A DNA stretch of 64,000 nucleotides. It comes from Brachycybe producta (lineage: Eukaryota; Arthropoda; Diplopoda; Playtdesmida; Andrognathidae). The translations under genes and the position numbers were made by a program. Position 1 is the stretch's first letter; the number at the start of each line of letters is the position of its first letter. This document shows positions 35,590 to 47,690 of this stretch, one piece after another. Location: NCBI GenBank assembly GCA_036925085.1, contig JAUPFP010000017.1:408001-472000 (forward strand), read 5' to 3'. Under the pieces are notes generated by a model. That model did not search any database, had not been told where the DNA came from, and saw nothing but the letters and a program-made list of their open reading frames with translations.

Positions 35590-36130
35590 CAGTACTCTGC
35601 TAGCAGCCAAATAGGCCTATGGCAGAGGGACATAAAAGTCCACATGCAGCATTAAGCATTGGCAAGCACATATATAAAAAACCTAATTAATAAACAATTG
35701 TCAATCCCACAAAACAAAATTATCCTCATTCACCAAGGCCTCAGGAAGAGAGTTCCGTTGTCTTATACTGTATAACTCTTTAAAAAAAAAACATTAATAT
35801 GAATCTGTCCTAGCAAAAATCTCCCTAATTTTCCTAGAGCGGGCAGCCCTGCACATGTATAGTGCTTTATGAACATCACTAGACTATGGGTTAGGACAAT
35901 CACCACGTGTAACTTTTCCAAACAATTTCAAACTTAACTCAGCCCTGCGATGTGCCAAACTACGACATTGTAGCCCTGACAGCATCTCAGTGACACTATC
36001 TGTAAATTTGTGCCTGCCGCAAACAAACCTAGCTGCCTTATGCTGAACCATTTCAACTGAGTGAGTGAGTATGACAAAGTGGGGATTCCATACACTGCAA
36101 CAATACTCAAGATGAGGCTGAATCCAGGGC
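35590..36130 (-). pseudogene. 5'-truncated non-LTR retrotransposon, reverse transcriptase C-terminus and 3' UTR
   Basis: The minus strand reads QPWIQPHLEYCCSVWNPH, then SVEMVQHKAARFVCG, SVTEMLSGLQ and SLAHRRAELSLKLF, the standard order of C-terminal motifs in CR1/L2/Jockey-type reverse transcriptases. It decays afterwards through RKIREIFARTDS. The 3' UTR has CCCTCTGCCATAGGCCTA and ends in a TTGTAA repeat near 35575. Confidence 0.85.
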
Positions 36131-36700
36131 TGAATCGCATCAGTTGTGATTCAGACCCACAACAATGTTGAAAATATTTCTGGTCTGAATCACGTCAGCT
36201 CAGATTCATGTTTCTTGACTCCCATCAAAATAGGAAACATTTCGTAATGTGGACGCTTTTTGAAACATGAACAAAGACTCAAAAGAGCTCAGTTTGCTAT
36301 TAATATTATTAAAGACTAAGCTATTAAAATACTGTTAAACTACTTGAGGACCTTCTGTGTAAATTCACTACTAAAGTGTGTTTGAGGGATTTCGAACTCG
36401 TTTCCCATCTCCTAATTTTAGGGTGAACAGATTATGTTCTCGGTTGAGAAAAGCTTGTGTGCCCAGTGCCCACCACTGTTTGTGTTTTATTCGTCCCTAT
36501 CGATGAATCACTGTGTAGGCAACATATTCAAAGGGCCACTTTCACAGGTGATAATGACATGGTGAAAACCAGAAGTATTGGATAGAAACTTGAGTATAGG
36601 TATGGACACGGAAAACTGTTGTGGGTCTGAATCACGTCAGTTTTGATTCTGCCCTGCAACCTTGTATCAGAGCAGTCCCGCAACAATGTATTGCAACAAA
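36131..36700. repeat. Family C foldback element
   Basis: CATCAGTTGTGATTCAGACC and ACAACAATGTTGAAA at the left have an inverted relative, GTTGTGGGTCTGAATCACGT, near 36619. GAATC-rich words form small palindromes inside each arm. It shares order with 40815-40995 and 15521-15700. Confidence 0.55.
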
Positions 36701-36869
36701 GAATCCTGGTGTGTACTTGGCTTTAAAATTAGATTACTTATCCAAATAATTTTGAAAGGGGTTTTCTTAACTTGGGCACATATGTGTTTGACAAGTGGAA
36801 ACAATTGAGTAAAAAAACTGATCCAAAGGATAAACAAAACTTGACTGAGAGAGAGAATATTTTATAAAT

Positions 36870-36871
36870 AT

Positions 36872-36912
<41 letters not shown>
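36870..36912. repeat. TA microsatellite
   Basis: A run of TA dinucleotides of about 40 bp directly precedes the Helitron-like element. Copies 1 and 2 also follow TA-rich tracts. Confidence 0.9.
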
Positions 36913-36913
<1 letters not shown>

Positions 36914-36916
<3 letters not shown>

Positions 36917-37456
36917 GCCAGGTCTGTGTGTGTGTGTGTAACGTCGGAATTTATATAAATTTAAATGAATAAATGAACTGCTTTTTTTTCTCAAGGTCAA
37001 CTACTGTATATGTTGCACACCCCCCATCCAAGAACCCCATAATATTAAATTGGAGAGGGAAAAAGGTTGGAAAGTGTAGAGAGAGGGGGAGAGAGAGAGG
37101 GAAACGTGGAGGGGGGCAAAGTGGGAGGGGTGACTGAAATTGAAATGAAAGGAGTAAAAAAGGAACAAACGACGCGCATGCGCACACCAGAGAAAATGAA
37201 AAACTCATTTTCTCTTTCAAATATAAAAAGGGGAGGGGATAATAGTAGCAAAATTAAACTAGAATTTATCACAGGCAATTGTGCCCAGCATTAGAATTTC
37301 TTTTGCTCCGCCCTTTTATGAACGTCATCAATTTCTAATTGGTTTGTTACTTGGTCTGACGTCATAAAAGGGCGGAGGAAAAGAAATTCTAATGCTGGGC
37401 ACAATTAATTGCCTGTGAATTTTGCTCCTGTCATTTATGACGGGTTACCCCACTAG
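36914..37456 (+). mobile_element. Helitron-like non-autonomous element, copy 3
   Basis: TTAAGCCAGGTCTG plus GT repeat at the 5' side; hairpin, TTACCCCA, CTAG (37453-37456) and T at the 3' side. The palindrome is complete and its right arm contains an extra ATTA near 37405. GAATTTATC before the left arm and GAATTTTGC after the right arm look like a decayed 9-bp duplication. Confidence 0.73.
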
Positions 37457-38730
37457 TTTTTTTTTAATATTTGTGTACTAATTTAATATTTAATGCAGAT
37501 TGAGGGTGGGCGGTATGAAGGATTCCTTCCATTATGGCATTTGGCGAAAGAAAAAAAAAGCTATTGATGTGTTTCTAACCTATATTTCACTGTTGTGTAA
37601 TGCCTTCAAGTGCCATGATGATATGCATTATAATTATGAGTGATTAGGGTAGGATGTGCTGACACACCCTGTGCCAATTGGCTATAGGCTCTATACATTA
37701 CTCCTTAGTTCAATGTCTGGAGATTGTTAGCTTTCGAACCAACTATAAATGTATGGGAAAGTGTGCTTACAGGCAATGTGCAGGATATTATTCAAAAGGG
37801 GTTACCAGGAGAGAGTTTTGCTTTTTGTTAGAAAAAATTCAAATGTAGCCCAGCCCCCTACATCATCGGTGTCAAAGGTGGCCAATGTTGTATACACCGA
37901 GCCACATAAGTACTGATTCATGTATTTTAAGGCGCGATCACACTACTCACATTGTTGTGCATTTCTGTGCAATATGTGATGTACAGATTACTGTTCATAG
38001 TAAGTTTTACTCCACGACTTGATACGTGATCATGACTGCTCGAAAATTCGGGCAAAAAAAATAGCTAAATTGGGGCGGGATTCGAGATACAAATTTTACA
38101 AAATTCGGGAAAAGAAATTCAGGACGAAAAAAATTGCTGTTATTGTGAAAAAAAAAAATTGTAAGTAATTTTAAAAAAATTGAATTTTTCAACATATTTA
38201 TTCAAAAACCAGCTGAAGTGAACTCAAGAAAAAGTGAAATAAAACTTGTAACATCGGGATGAAAATATCATTTTCGGGAATAAAGCCTTTTTTTTTATCT
38301 TTTGAGAATTTAGTTTTAAGTCAATTAACTTAATTACATGTATGTGCAAATATGATCTAATGCACTTTAATTGCCGCCATTCTGAAACTTATGTTGTTTA
38401 TGTTCTGATTTATTTACTACAGAATGTTTGGTATTCTGTACATTATCTAGTTATTATGCAGAATAACTAATTTTTCACTTTTGTTTTGGTAACTTATAAA
38501 CTAACTTTATATTGAATACTAGGTTCTACTTTATAAAAATTGTATTATTGCTTTCCCTTTATGGTCTAGACTCATAACTTTTAGAAATGCACTGCTTTTT
38601 TATATACAGTAATGTACATTGTATATATTTTATGATAGCGGTTTCAATAGACTGGCCTCAATCAAACTGTGTTTGATGTATGCTTTGTATAAGCACAAGA
38701 GCCATGGTTTTGCCATGTTTGATATACAGG
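37457..38730. other. Unannotated stretch
   Basis: A+T-rich sequence. The 62-codon minus-strand frame at 38007-38195 comes from CGGG/AAATT repeats. No gene seen. Confidence 0.4.
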
Positions 38731-38731
38731 G

Positions 38732-39843
38732 TGCGTTCTGTTCCGAAGCCCTTTTGAAACAGTTGTTCGAGCAAATTTCATGTGCTAAGGATCCGAGATC
38801 CATTGCGCTCGTCAAGCACATCATGCAATAAAGTCGTTGCTATATGAAGAGCACTCAAACGAGTTGGAAAAAATCACAAAAGTAAACAACCAGCCATTTT
38901 TTTTCTTGAAAAAAAGGGAGTGTGACGAGGTCATCTGGCTCCTTCATTAGTTTGAAGGAACAGACGAAATTCTTGATGGTGGTCTGCCAGGCTGTTTATA
39001 GTAGGCAGCCGGGTGGACGCCATGTTGTGTCCAGCAGACTTCTCACCATTGGGTTCTGTGGGTGAGAGGTCAGGTAGTACCACTGCCCCCCTCCCCCAGG
39101 TGGAGTAGCCTGGGGGTTTATAATGGCCACGCAGGCAATTATTCTGGACAAATGCATAGTGGTAACATTTGGTGTCAACAACCTGTTGGAAGTCAGGTCG
39201 GCCACTAGGTCATAAACCCGTCGGTAGTGTTATTTTTAGTTAATTGGTTTTGCAAAAGATTGCGCCAACTGAAATGCAAGCTATAGGGTGCTGTACGCGG
39301 TGCTACTTTGGTTCGCTTCGGGCAGGTTCCTTAATTTGCTAGTGAATTCGCTGGTAAAAAATTTCTAAAGATGCGCCCCTTTTATTCGCTAGCATTTAAA
39401 ATTTGGAATTTGTGGCGTCTATTGGTCGCTCCGTTAAAAGTTCAACATGTCCAACTGTATCTCTTGCGTCCAGAGACTAGATGGCTGATTTTGCTAGCAG
39501 CTTTAAAAGAAGCAGTGCCAGGACGGTAGCGAATTAATCAGCGGGCAACTGGCGAATTATTTAGCTACAGCGCTTGCGCAAGAAGGCCGGCCGAGACTGG
39601 CTTTCTCCACGAGATTCATTCCAAATGCTCTGGACTTCATACTTTTTAGCTTTTAACACTAACGACTTTATCAGCCAGAAATTCGCTCTGGGTGAGCGAG
39701 AAAAGAAGCCAGCGACTACCGTCAAAAGGAGCACCGTATACCGCACTATTTTTAAGTGTTCAATTGATTCTCGAGCGGTTATTGCGAGCTTCTTCAAACA
39801 GGCAACGAGCGCAAAAAATGAGATGATAAGGAACAGAACGCAC
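38732..39843. mobile_element. 1.1-kb TIR element with GGTGCGTTCTGTTCC ends
   Basis: GGTGCGTTCTGTTCC at 38730-38746 is matched perfectly by GGAACAGAACGCACC near 39830-39843. The interior is more GC-rich than its surroundings, with GAATTCGCT/GCGAATTA words at 39340-39560. Overlapping frames on both strands show no transposase motif. TSD not resolved. Confidence 0.55.
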
Positions 39844-40785
39844 CAATTATGTGTTATCGGTTTATGGATAAATCCTTATGATTTTTTTTTATTGATGTTG
39901 AGAATATTCAATGAAACGTTTGAGTCAGAATTTTTAATTATATCATTAAAATTTGATTATTCAGAATCTGTAAAAGGAAGGAGAATTTTTCTTTTATTAT
40001 TATTATTTTCAATTTTTTTGTATCGGTTGTTTATGCAAGTAGCATATGTTTTCCTGAGTATGATTATTTTTTTTTCTCTTGTGAAGTTTTTTTTTTATTA
40101 TTATTTTTACGCTTTTTTATTGACATAATTTTCCACGTATGGGAAGAATATGGTTACCAGATTAAAACTGCTGCATCACCGCATTAATTTTAAACTTGCA
40201 ACGTCACAGCTGATTTTCAATTATTTACTATTTAAATAAATAATGATAATAATAATAAAAAATACACCCGATGTGATCCGCGTGACGTGGCAAAGTATAA
40301 AAGTGAAATTTAAAAGCGCGGTATAATGATTGAAATCATTTTGTGTGAACTATACTTGAAGGTTTGAATATTAATTGAATGATTGGTGGAAGAGGACGGA
40401 GAACAAAAAATATTGTTTGATAAGTTTAGGAAATTGGGAAGATTTTTTTTTTATTTAATTTATATTTTTTTCAAAAAAAAAGATTTTTTTTTATTCGTTC
40501 AAATGGGAGTTTAATTACAATTGCTCGTGACTTGCGTATTTTTGACTATTATTTCTCTCAAACAGATTGGTAGGGATGGCAGGCATGTGATTCGGTTATG
40601 CTTGATTGTACCGACTGACAAATAAAAGCCTGCATCGAGATCATTTTGGGTGCATTTGAAAACGCACTTTTTCAAGTTGTGCAGGAGTCGTTATAAAAAA
40701 CGTCAAACAGCTTGTTTGAATTTGATTCTAGTCACATCTGTTACTCTGTAGTAAGAAAAGTGAAACAAATAAAATGATAACTAGA
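39844..40785. other. Unannotated A+T-rich stretch
   Basis: Long T runs and ATT repeats. The long frame starting at 39574 continues into this region only because codons such as TTT and TTA dominate. No gene seen. Confidence 0.45.
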
Positions 40786-40814
40786 GACTAGTACACACCT
40801 GTACAGTACAGTGT

Positions 40815-40995
40815 CGTGAGGTTGAATCGCGTAAGTTGCAATTCAGACCCGCAACAATGTTGAAATGTTTCGAAGCTGAATCGCGTCAGCTCAAATTCAT
40901 GTTTCTTGACACCTTTCGAAATAGGAAACTTTGAAACATTGTTGCGGGTCTGAATCGCGTCAGTTGCGATTCTGCTTCGCAACACTGTATTGGAG
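40815..40995. repeat. Family C foldback, most complete copy
   Basis: GCAATTCAGACCCGCAACAA at the left pairs with TTGTTGCGGGTCTGAATCGC at the right, and GAATCGCGTCAG-type words form smaller palindromes inside both arms and in the centre. Frames here are repeat translations. Confidence 0.65.
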
Positions 40996-41194
40996 CAGTC
41001 ACTGCAAGTATTCTGCACTGCTGCTGTCAGAAGCAGATATTCTCTGCGATGTTGCAATCAATGCAACAAACATATTTGATCTTAAGGTGCATCCACACTA
41101 TGCTAATAGGTTTTTAGCCTAGAGATAATTTGTTTACGTGGTACCCGGGCGGGGTAGGGGCCCACTTTCCGGTGAAGACCCTTCTTGTTAAGAC

Positions 41195-41270
41195 TGTTGT
41201 ACACCAATTGGTGTAAGCGGCCTAAAGCCTATCGGCGGGCGGGCCTTGGTTATATTTGCAATACTTTGCC
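41195..41270 (+). repeat. Dispersed GGCCTAAAGCC motif, second copy
   Basis: GACTGTTGTACACCAATTGG is followed by GTGTAAGCGGCCTAAAGCCT, then ATCGGCGGGCGGGCC. It matches 62285-62350 closely, with a different stem sequence (CCAATTGG in place of GCCC-GGGC). Confidence 0.55.
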
Positions 41271-41274
41271 TATT

Positions 41275-42687
41275 GGCCTTGTTGAAAATACCTTGACGTC
41301 CACACTACTGGGCGGGCAGTGAGTGGTTAAAGTGATAATGTAATTTAGAGTTAAATTTACAGCTTCTAAATGTGTGGCCACTCCATGATTAATTCAAAAT
41401 TAATTCAGCACGTCAAATTGACAAAAATAACACGACAACCGCATTGAAACTACATCCGTCCACGACTGAACAGTAAGCCACTTGCAGCTGGGGTTACGTC
41501 CCCGCTACGCAGTTCGACTCGGCATCTTTCGACCTAGACCGGCATTAGTCAGTTTTGGTTTGACACGCCGATCTTCCTGTCAGGACAATTATGCCGACCT
41601 AACGTGCCCCCACCTATTCCACAATGCCGAGTGGCAAAGCCGATTTTATGCCGATCGGCATAGTGTGGTGGCACCTTTTTGCAGCGATCACACTGGTAAT
41701 TTTCAAAGCAAGATTCACTGCAATAGCTGCCAAAACCCCCCAAGAGCCATACTACAGGCACATTTGATTAGTATGTTTTTGACACAATTTCATACGTAAC
41801 AAGGTTAATGGGCCTAGTTCCTAGCATCTGTTAACTCCATGCTGAATCTATATCTCAACGGATACATAATCTTGTCCTGTAGGAAAGCTTTGAATAAACA
41901 ATGCGAAAAATAAATAAAAACAAAGTGAACTTCAGGAGTAGGTCATGTATATTTATAGTTTATGGCTTAACATTCTTGTATTTTTGATGCTTTTTTATGT
42001 AACGTAATCTGTTGTTGAGGCGTTGTTTTAACTTGTTCACAAACGAGAGATTAGATATTCGAAATTTGGCACTGGAATGGAACATCGTTTTTTTTAGTCT
42101 AACAATTGTTCAACGAAGATACATTAAAGCGGAAATTGCAGTAGAAAGTATTGTTCATAAGTGATCGCTTTATATAAATTTTGAAAAAGTTTTTCTATTT
42201 TTAAATAATGCTTAAAATTGTACATGTTAAATCCATTTTAAATCCCGTAGATCCAAAAAAACACCCATCCCACAAAAGTTTGAAGAACTCCCATTAAAAA
42301 ATGATTTAGAGGAATAAAAAGCAACCAACGCGTGCATTAATGTATTATCTTCACGCTGATTGCTTTTTATAAGCTTAACACGTGCAATTATTTTTTATGT
42401 TATTACCTGGACAAATCCATTTTTTTATACCAATGGCGTTGCCCTACATTCGGAGAAATTTTCAATTAAATGCTATATCTAGGTTCTTAAGGAAAAGTTA
42501 AACTTGTTTTAGATACTAGAAGTGTAAATAAATTTACTATGAGGAGTTGTTCATGTTGTGATATTTAAAAAAAAAAACTTAAGACAATTGCTAAATTCTC
42601 TATTTTCGTTTTTATTTGGGCCAATATTTGAATAAAACAAGTCTGACACTTATTTTTTAAAACTTAAAATTGGGATATTTGGAAATT
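41275..42687. other. Unannotated stretch, partly repeat-like
   Basis: A GC-richer block with several ATGCCGA and TCGGCAT words at 41510-41670 looks like a decayed inverted-repeat element. The rest is A+T-rich. No gene seen. Confidence 0.4.
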
Positions 42688-42719
42688 ACGTGACAAGCTT
42701 CATCTTACGGTGAGACAAC
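42688..42719 (-). mobile_element. Lone end of the TA-target MITE family
   Basis: ACAAGCTTCATCTTACGGTG is followed by AGACAAC and TA. It matches the right end of 12402-12642. The remainder of the element is not recognisable upstream. Confidence 0.5.
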
Positions 42720-43812
42720 TATATTTTATATGTTTAGATAAGAATATTTTTATTTAAATTATAAATATATAATTTTTTGTATTTAAGTCTGCTTTTTTTT
42801 CTGTTTACTTTGATTTTATGATCATGTGTTTAAATGGGGGCAGAAGTGTTTGCAATCTTAAGTGATATTTTTTGCTGAACTGCTTGCTACAACAACAACA
42901 ACAACAACAACAACAGCAGCAACAAACTGTTGCCAGTAAAGCACTAAAGTCTGGCGCAGGTTTAAATTCAGTCATAAAATGTCTTTTTTTCTCTTCCTAT
43001 TTTTGAGTTTTACTGTATATGGTCATCGTAAATACATGATGACATGCAATGTTATCTTTTCTGTAAAAGTAAAGAATTGGCAGCCAAAAAAAAAGAAGAG
43101 GGGGAGAGGAGGAAGAAATGGGGGGGGGGGGGTGTTGGTATGTTATGTTTGTGGGAAGATGTTTCAACATGTGGCATATAACAGAACATCACACATTTCC
43201 TGCAATGTCAGTCTGTGACTTCCGTTGGACACTGATAGTGTGTACTTTATAGTTTCTTGTAACTTTTAACTCATAAGGAAGAGAGGAGGAGGAGGAGGAG
43301 AGGTCAGTTTCCTTGTAAAACTTGGTCATTAGGCATTTTTATCTTTTCAATTGTCATTTTTCATTGCCTTGGTGCTTGCTTGCATTACGCTATTTCATGT
43401 TTTTAATTTTTTTTTGTTTGAAAAACGTGTTTACTTGTTAACACGTTTTTAAATAATTTCTTCTTTCCTCTTATCATTTAGCAGTTTATTAGAGAAAACT
43501 TAAGAGAGATTATATTTTGACATTATTTTATCTCATAAGCAAGTGTGTTTAACATTGTTCAGAGGTATATAAACACTGCGTTTCCTTCTTTTTACATGGA
43601 CTTCATATCGTACATGAGTCAACATAAAGTTTAAAAATCCTCTACATGAGGATGTTTCTGGAAACATGGTGTGTGTGTGGGTGGGTTTGTGTGAAAAGTT
43701 GAAAACTATCCATTACAAAGTTTAGTTTTCGAATGAATTATACGGCTTGTAATAAGCAATATATTTTTATTTTCATTTCTGTCTTATCATAATTTTTCTA
43801 TGATAAAGAAGC
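42720..43812. other. Simple-sequence-rich stretch
   Basis: CAA repeat at 42891-42915, G run near 43121, GGA repeat near 43281. Frames are translations of these. No gene seen. Confidence 0.5.
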
Positions 43813-43818
43813 AACTAT

Positions 43819-44262
43819 TAGGCTAGGCGCTCATTGTGCATCAGTTGCACAGCTGTTTGATCCGCCAATGGCTAAGCTGCGCTCACATAAGCAACTAAAC
43901 CATCAAACGATGTGATGTAAGCACAAATGCAATTAATTGCTCACAGTTTAAAACTTGGATTTCTGTGTGTTTTCTGTGGTGTGTGCTCTTGAGATTGTCG
44001 CACTGGAAAGAACATGTTTCCTTGATTGATCCAACTGTTTGGTTCCAAGTGGGCTCAGGTGTAATTCAATGTGTACGACACAAATCATTTGCTCGAGGTT
44101 GTGCAAAGTGTCAAAACACAAACTCTCTAGTTGGCCAAATTTATAGTTGAATATCAGTTGCATGTGTGTGTGTGTGTGTTTTCATATAAACCCTTGGTAG
44201 TGGCTCACACAACCAAACTATTGCACAACTGGTGATTGCATGTCAGGGCCTAGCCTTATAAG
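43819..44262. repeat. Probable TIR element with TTAGGCTAGG ends
   Basis: TTAGGCTAGGCGCTCA at the left is roughly matched by the complement of GGGCCTAGCCTTATAA at the right, and GTTGCACAGCTG and GTTGTGCAA words occur in both halves. A GT repeat lies near 44163. TSD not resolved. Confidence 0.4.
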
Positions 44263-45530
44263 TTACAAGGCTATATAAGGCTTATATGGCATTGGCAGAT
44301 CAAACTGTTGCACAATGAAAAATTGCATATGTCAAAAAAGTGTTGGCATACGTGTACACAAGCATGTACGTGTTTACAGTAACTGTGAAATGAAAAACTT
44401 GGCACTTGAACCTTTTCAACAGGGTTCCAACACAAAAATTCAAGTGTTTGGAACAAATTACTTCTCAATGTAACTAATTAAAATTAACTCATTTTAGAAA
44501 ACCATTTCACTTTTCAACATAAAAAGTCAGGTGACAATGCCCAAACAATGAAAGCAGCAATTACAGTACTAAACTGAATGCGAAAAGTCACATTCAAAAG
44601 CTTATCTTTCTGCTCCTCCATTTGCACCTGGTTAAGGTGTTACCCCTAACGCATAAATTATGGGATCTCACATCACACAAAAATTAAAAAGAAAGGGGTA
44701 TTGAGCTTGCTTAAGAGGACATACGAGGAGCTTTTTTTTTCAAAACTCAAAAAGCCCAATTACTCAATTTTTTTAAGAAATACAAAAAAACCGAATTTTT
44801 TTATATGTAAAGAGATAGAAAACCAAAATTTCGAGTGGCTTTTTACTTCTACTTTTGAGTTTTTTTCTTCTTAGGAAAAAAAAAAAAGATTACAGATTTC
44901 GATTCAGCTCTGAAAACTGTTTACAAAAGTGCAATAAAGTAGGCTTGGCTAAAATATGGACTTATTGAGGTTTGAAAAAAAAAAAAACTCCTCCATATAT
45001 CGACATTTCTATAGGAATAAGTAGTTCCGTGTAATAAGCTTCAATGTCTCATGTTAAGTACAAATAAGAAGTAGGACCAATGAAGGGCCCTGATGGGCTG
45101 AGATTTTTGTTGTTGTTGTTGTTTTATTCATGTGGCCATCATTTGTGTTCGTAATTGAATTATTAGTTAAGAAACACAATACACCATCAGCTGGCGTCTT
45201 TTGTTTTTCTTTCTCAACAGCAGCACCTTTATTATGTATTCACCTGTTTTGTTTTGGATGATCAAAGGGAATTTTTAACAGCTTAAATGCTGTATTGTTT
45301 TTAATCCAAAGAGACTCTTGTGCACACAGAACCAAAAAAAAATAGCATAACACACGGTATGGATGAGTAACTTCATAGAGATTAAAATAAGATTATTACT
45401 GGGAATATATATAGAGAAAAAAATATATGCGAAATCATCTTCGAGAATATTATCCTCTCTATTGTTTATTAAGAATTAACTGAATTCTTATTTTTAATTG
45501 AAGTTTTTCATTGCAAAAAAAAAAAAATAC
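44263..45530. other. Unannotated stretch
   Basis: A and T runs; TTG repeat near 45107. No gene seen. Confidence 0.4.
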
Positions 45531-45532
45531 AG

Positions 45533-45752
45533 GGTGTGACTAGGTGACCTACACTTCAGAACTGTAGGTAACTCAGTGACCTACACTTTAGAACTTTTTA
45601 TATCAGTGATTAGGTGGAGTTATGTTAAATTCAGCTTGTTGCAGGGGGTCTGGAGGGCGCAGCCTCCAGAATGTAAATGTGTATATTACTGAGTGACCCA
45701 CAGTTCTTCTACGAATGGCTATCTGAAAGTGTAGGTCACCTAGAAAACTTGT
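45533..45752. repeat. Foldback with CTAGGTGACCTACACTT arms
   Basis: CTAGGTGACCTACACTT at the left pairs with AGTGTAGGTCACCTAG at the right, and GTGACCTACACTTTAGAAC repeats internally. A separate hairpin, CTGGAGGGCGCAGCCTCCAG, lies near 45651. It is non-coding. Confidence 0.65.
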
Positions 45753-47090
45753 GATTTTTGTAGAGTAATTTAGTTAAGTTTTATTAAATAATTTATTAAT
45801 TTTTCAGTTTTTTTAAATAGTTGAGAATTACGATTCAAATATGGTTTTGTTTGTTAATTAGAAAACATAATGTAAAATAGCGTAGATATCAGAGGCTTAG
45901 CAAAATTTCGTACGTAATTATTTTATTTAGGAAATGATAGATTTTGATCCCACTTTCCGCCTCATTTCGTTGTAAAAAAAAATTAAGGGCTTCGTGCAAA
46001 AATTAATTAAAAAATTATTGTTTTGTTCTATTGAAGTGAAAGAATTTCTAAATTATTTAAATCAAATCACCTGAATATCATATATTAATAGTTACAGATG
46101 TACAATGTGACAGAGATTTAATTATTTTAAATTAAAAATTTAATTTTTAATTTAATTTTAATTTTATCATAATATTAAAAAAATTAACTATTGAATGGTT
46201 TTATGAGTCTTAAAATAGTTTTATTAATTATTTTACTGTATTATGCTCGTATTATGAAACAATAAAACCGGTTTCATTGTTTTTGTAAAGAACGTTTGTA
46301 TTTGAAACTTTATACGTGATGAAGAAATAGTAATTAGCCAATTTGAAAAAATGAGCAAAATATGCAGTGCAAATTAAAGAGAACAATGAAATAAGAAATA
46401 GAACTCTGTTGATTTCTAAAAGTCTGCATTTCAGAAGCAATTTTAAGACAATTTTATTACTATAACTAACTAAATGAATTAATTAAGAGTATTTTATGAT
46501 GATAACGATGATGATGATGATGTTGTTGATGATGATAACGTTTAAAATAAACTTTTATGTTGATATTATCAAGTTCACTTAAGTTAGATAAAAAAAATCG
46601 TAATTTTCTAACAAAGTAAATCCTGTGATATGTATATTATTAAATATATTAACAGGAATGTAATCTTGCATGACTTAATTACTCTTCTAGTTTCTAGAAC
46701 CCTTCATTTGATGTTCTATTTTTCACCAGTTGGAATTTTTTTAAAAAAATGCGTTCCAGTGGAAACAAGACTTGAAGTTTAAACAACCTTAAGCCTAAAA
46801 CACGCAGAGTTCTGCTCAGAAAAAAAATTGAAACAGAATATTTAAATGAGATAATTTTCCAAAAAAAAAGTGAACGGAAAATTCATTAAAAATGAGTTGA
46901 ACAAAGCTCAACTTTTTCCGTTCTCAAAATATTCCATTGAAATTTTCACCAATCAGAATGAAGCATATGACATCACAAAAAAGCGAATTGGAATCCATTT
47001 TGGGAAATAAATATAATGTTTCTTTTCTTGCTCAATAGAGGGTGCACACAACTTTCCTCATTACTTTTCTGTTTCTATGTGTGAACAACA
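45753..47090. other. Unannotated A+T-rich stretch
   Basis: AATTTAATTTT-type tracts near 46120-46180, a GAT repeat near 46500-46540, and a diverged CTTCTAGTTTCTAGAA repeat near 46686. No gene seen. Confidence 0.45.
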
Positions 47091-47293
47091 CAGGCAAGTA
47101 GAAATCGGGACATACAGAAGTTGGCTCCGCCCTTTTTATGACGACTGGCAACTTCTAATTGTTTGGTTATGTAGTCTGACGTCACATGCTCCGCCGTTTT
47201 CAACGTTGAACCACACAACAAACCAATTAGAAGTTGCCGGTCATCATAAAAAGGGTGGAGGTAACTTCTGTATGTCCCGATTTCTAATTGCCT
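47091..47293. mobile_element. Free foldback element with promoter-like palindrome, variant 2
   Basis: CAGGCAAGTAGAAATCGGGA at the left pairs with the complement of TCCCGATTTCTAATTGCCTC at the right. The arms hold GGCTCCGCCC, TTTTTATGACG and CTTCTAATTG. A TGACGTCA site lies in the spacer near 47178. The right edge runs directly into a minisatellite, so no TSD can be read. Confidence 0.7.
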
Positions 47294-47295
47294 CC

Positions 47296-47690
47296 TAAAA
47301 CCATGTTCATCTCCCTTAAACCCATGTTCATCCCCCTGAAACCCATGTTAATCCCCCTAAACCCATGTTAATCCCCCTAAACCCATGTTCATCCCCTTTA
47401 AAACCATGTTCATCACCCTTAAACCCATGTTCATCCCTCTTAAACCCATGTTCATCCCCCTAAACCCATGTTCATCCTCCTGAAACTATGTTCATCCCCC
47501 TAAACCCATGTTCATCCTCCTGAAACTATGTTCAACCCGCTAAACCCATGTTCATCCTCCTGAAACTATGTTCATCCCCCTAAACCCATGTTCATCCCCC
47601 ATAAAACCATGTTCATCCCCCTTAAAACCATGTTCATCCCCCTTAAAACCATGTTCATCCCCCTTAAAACCATGTTCATCCCTTTATAGT
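47296..47690 (+). repeat. Minisatellite, about 20-bp unit, roughly 19 copies
   Basis: The unit is close to AAACCCATGTTCATCCCCCT with 19-23 bp length variation, partly arranged as a dimer alternating with GAAACTATGTTCATCC. The word ATGTTCATCCC also forms the tip of the foldback at 52642-52816. The S-S-P-L-K-P-C frame at 47568-47759 is repeat translation. Confidence 0.9.

Noticed and set aside
39574-40128. 184-codon + strand open frame, the longest in the window
   Set aside because: It starts inside a TIR element and ends in poly-T sequence, with an F/L-rich tail. No family motif.
41482-41799. 105-codon + strand frame in a GC-richer block
   Set aside because: The block is made of ATGCCGA/TCGGCAT words typical of an inverted-repeat element, and an opposing frame overlaps it.
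47091-47690. CRISPR-like array (regular short repeats)
   Set aside because: Units are contiguous with no unique spacers, and the genome is eukaryotic.
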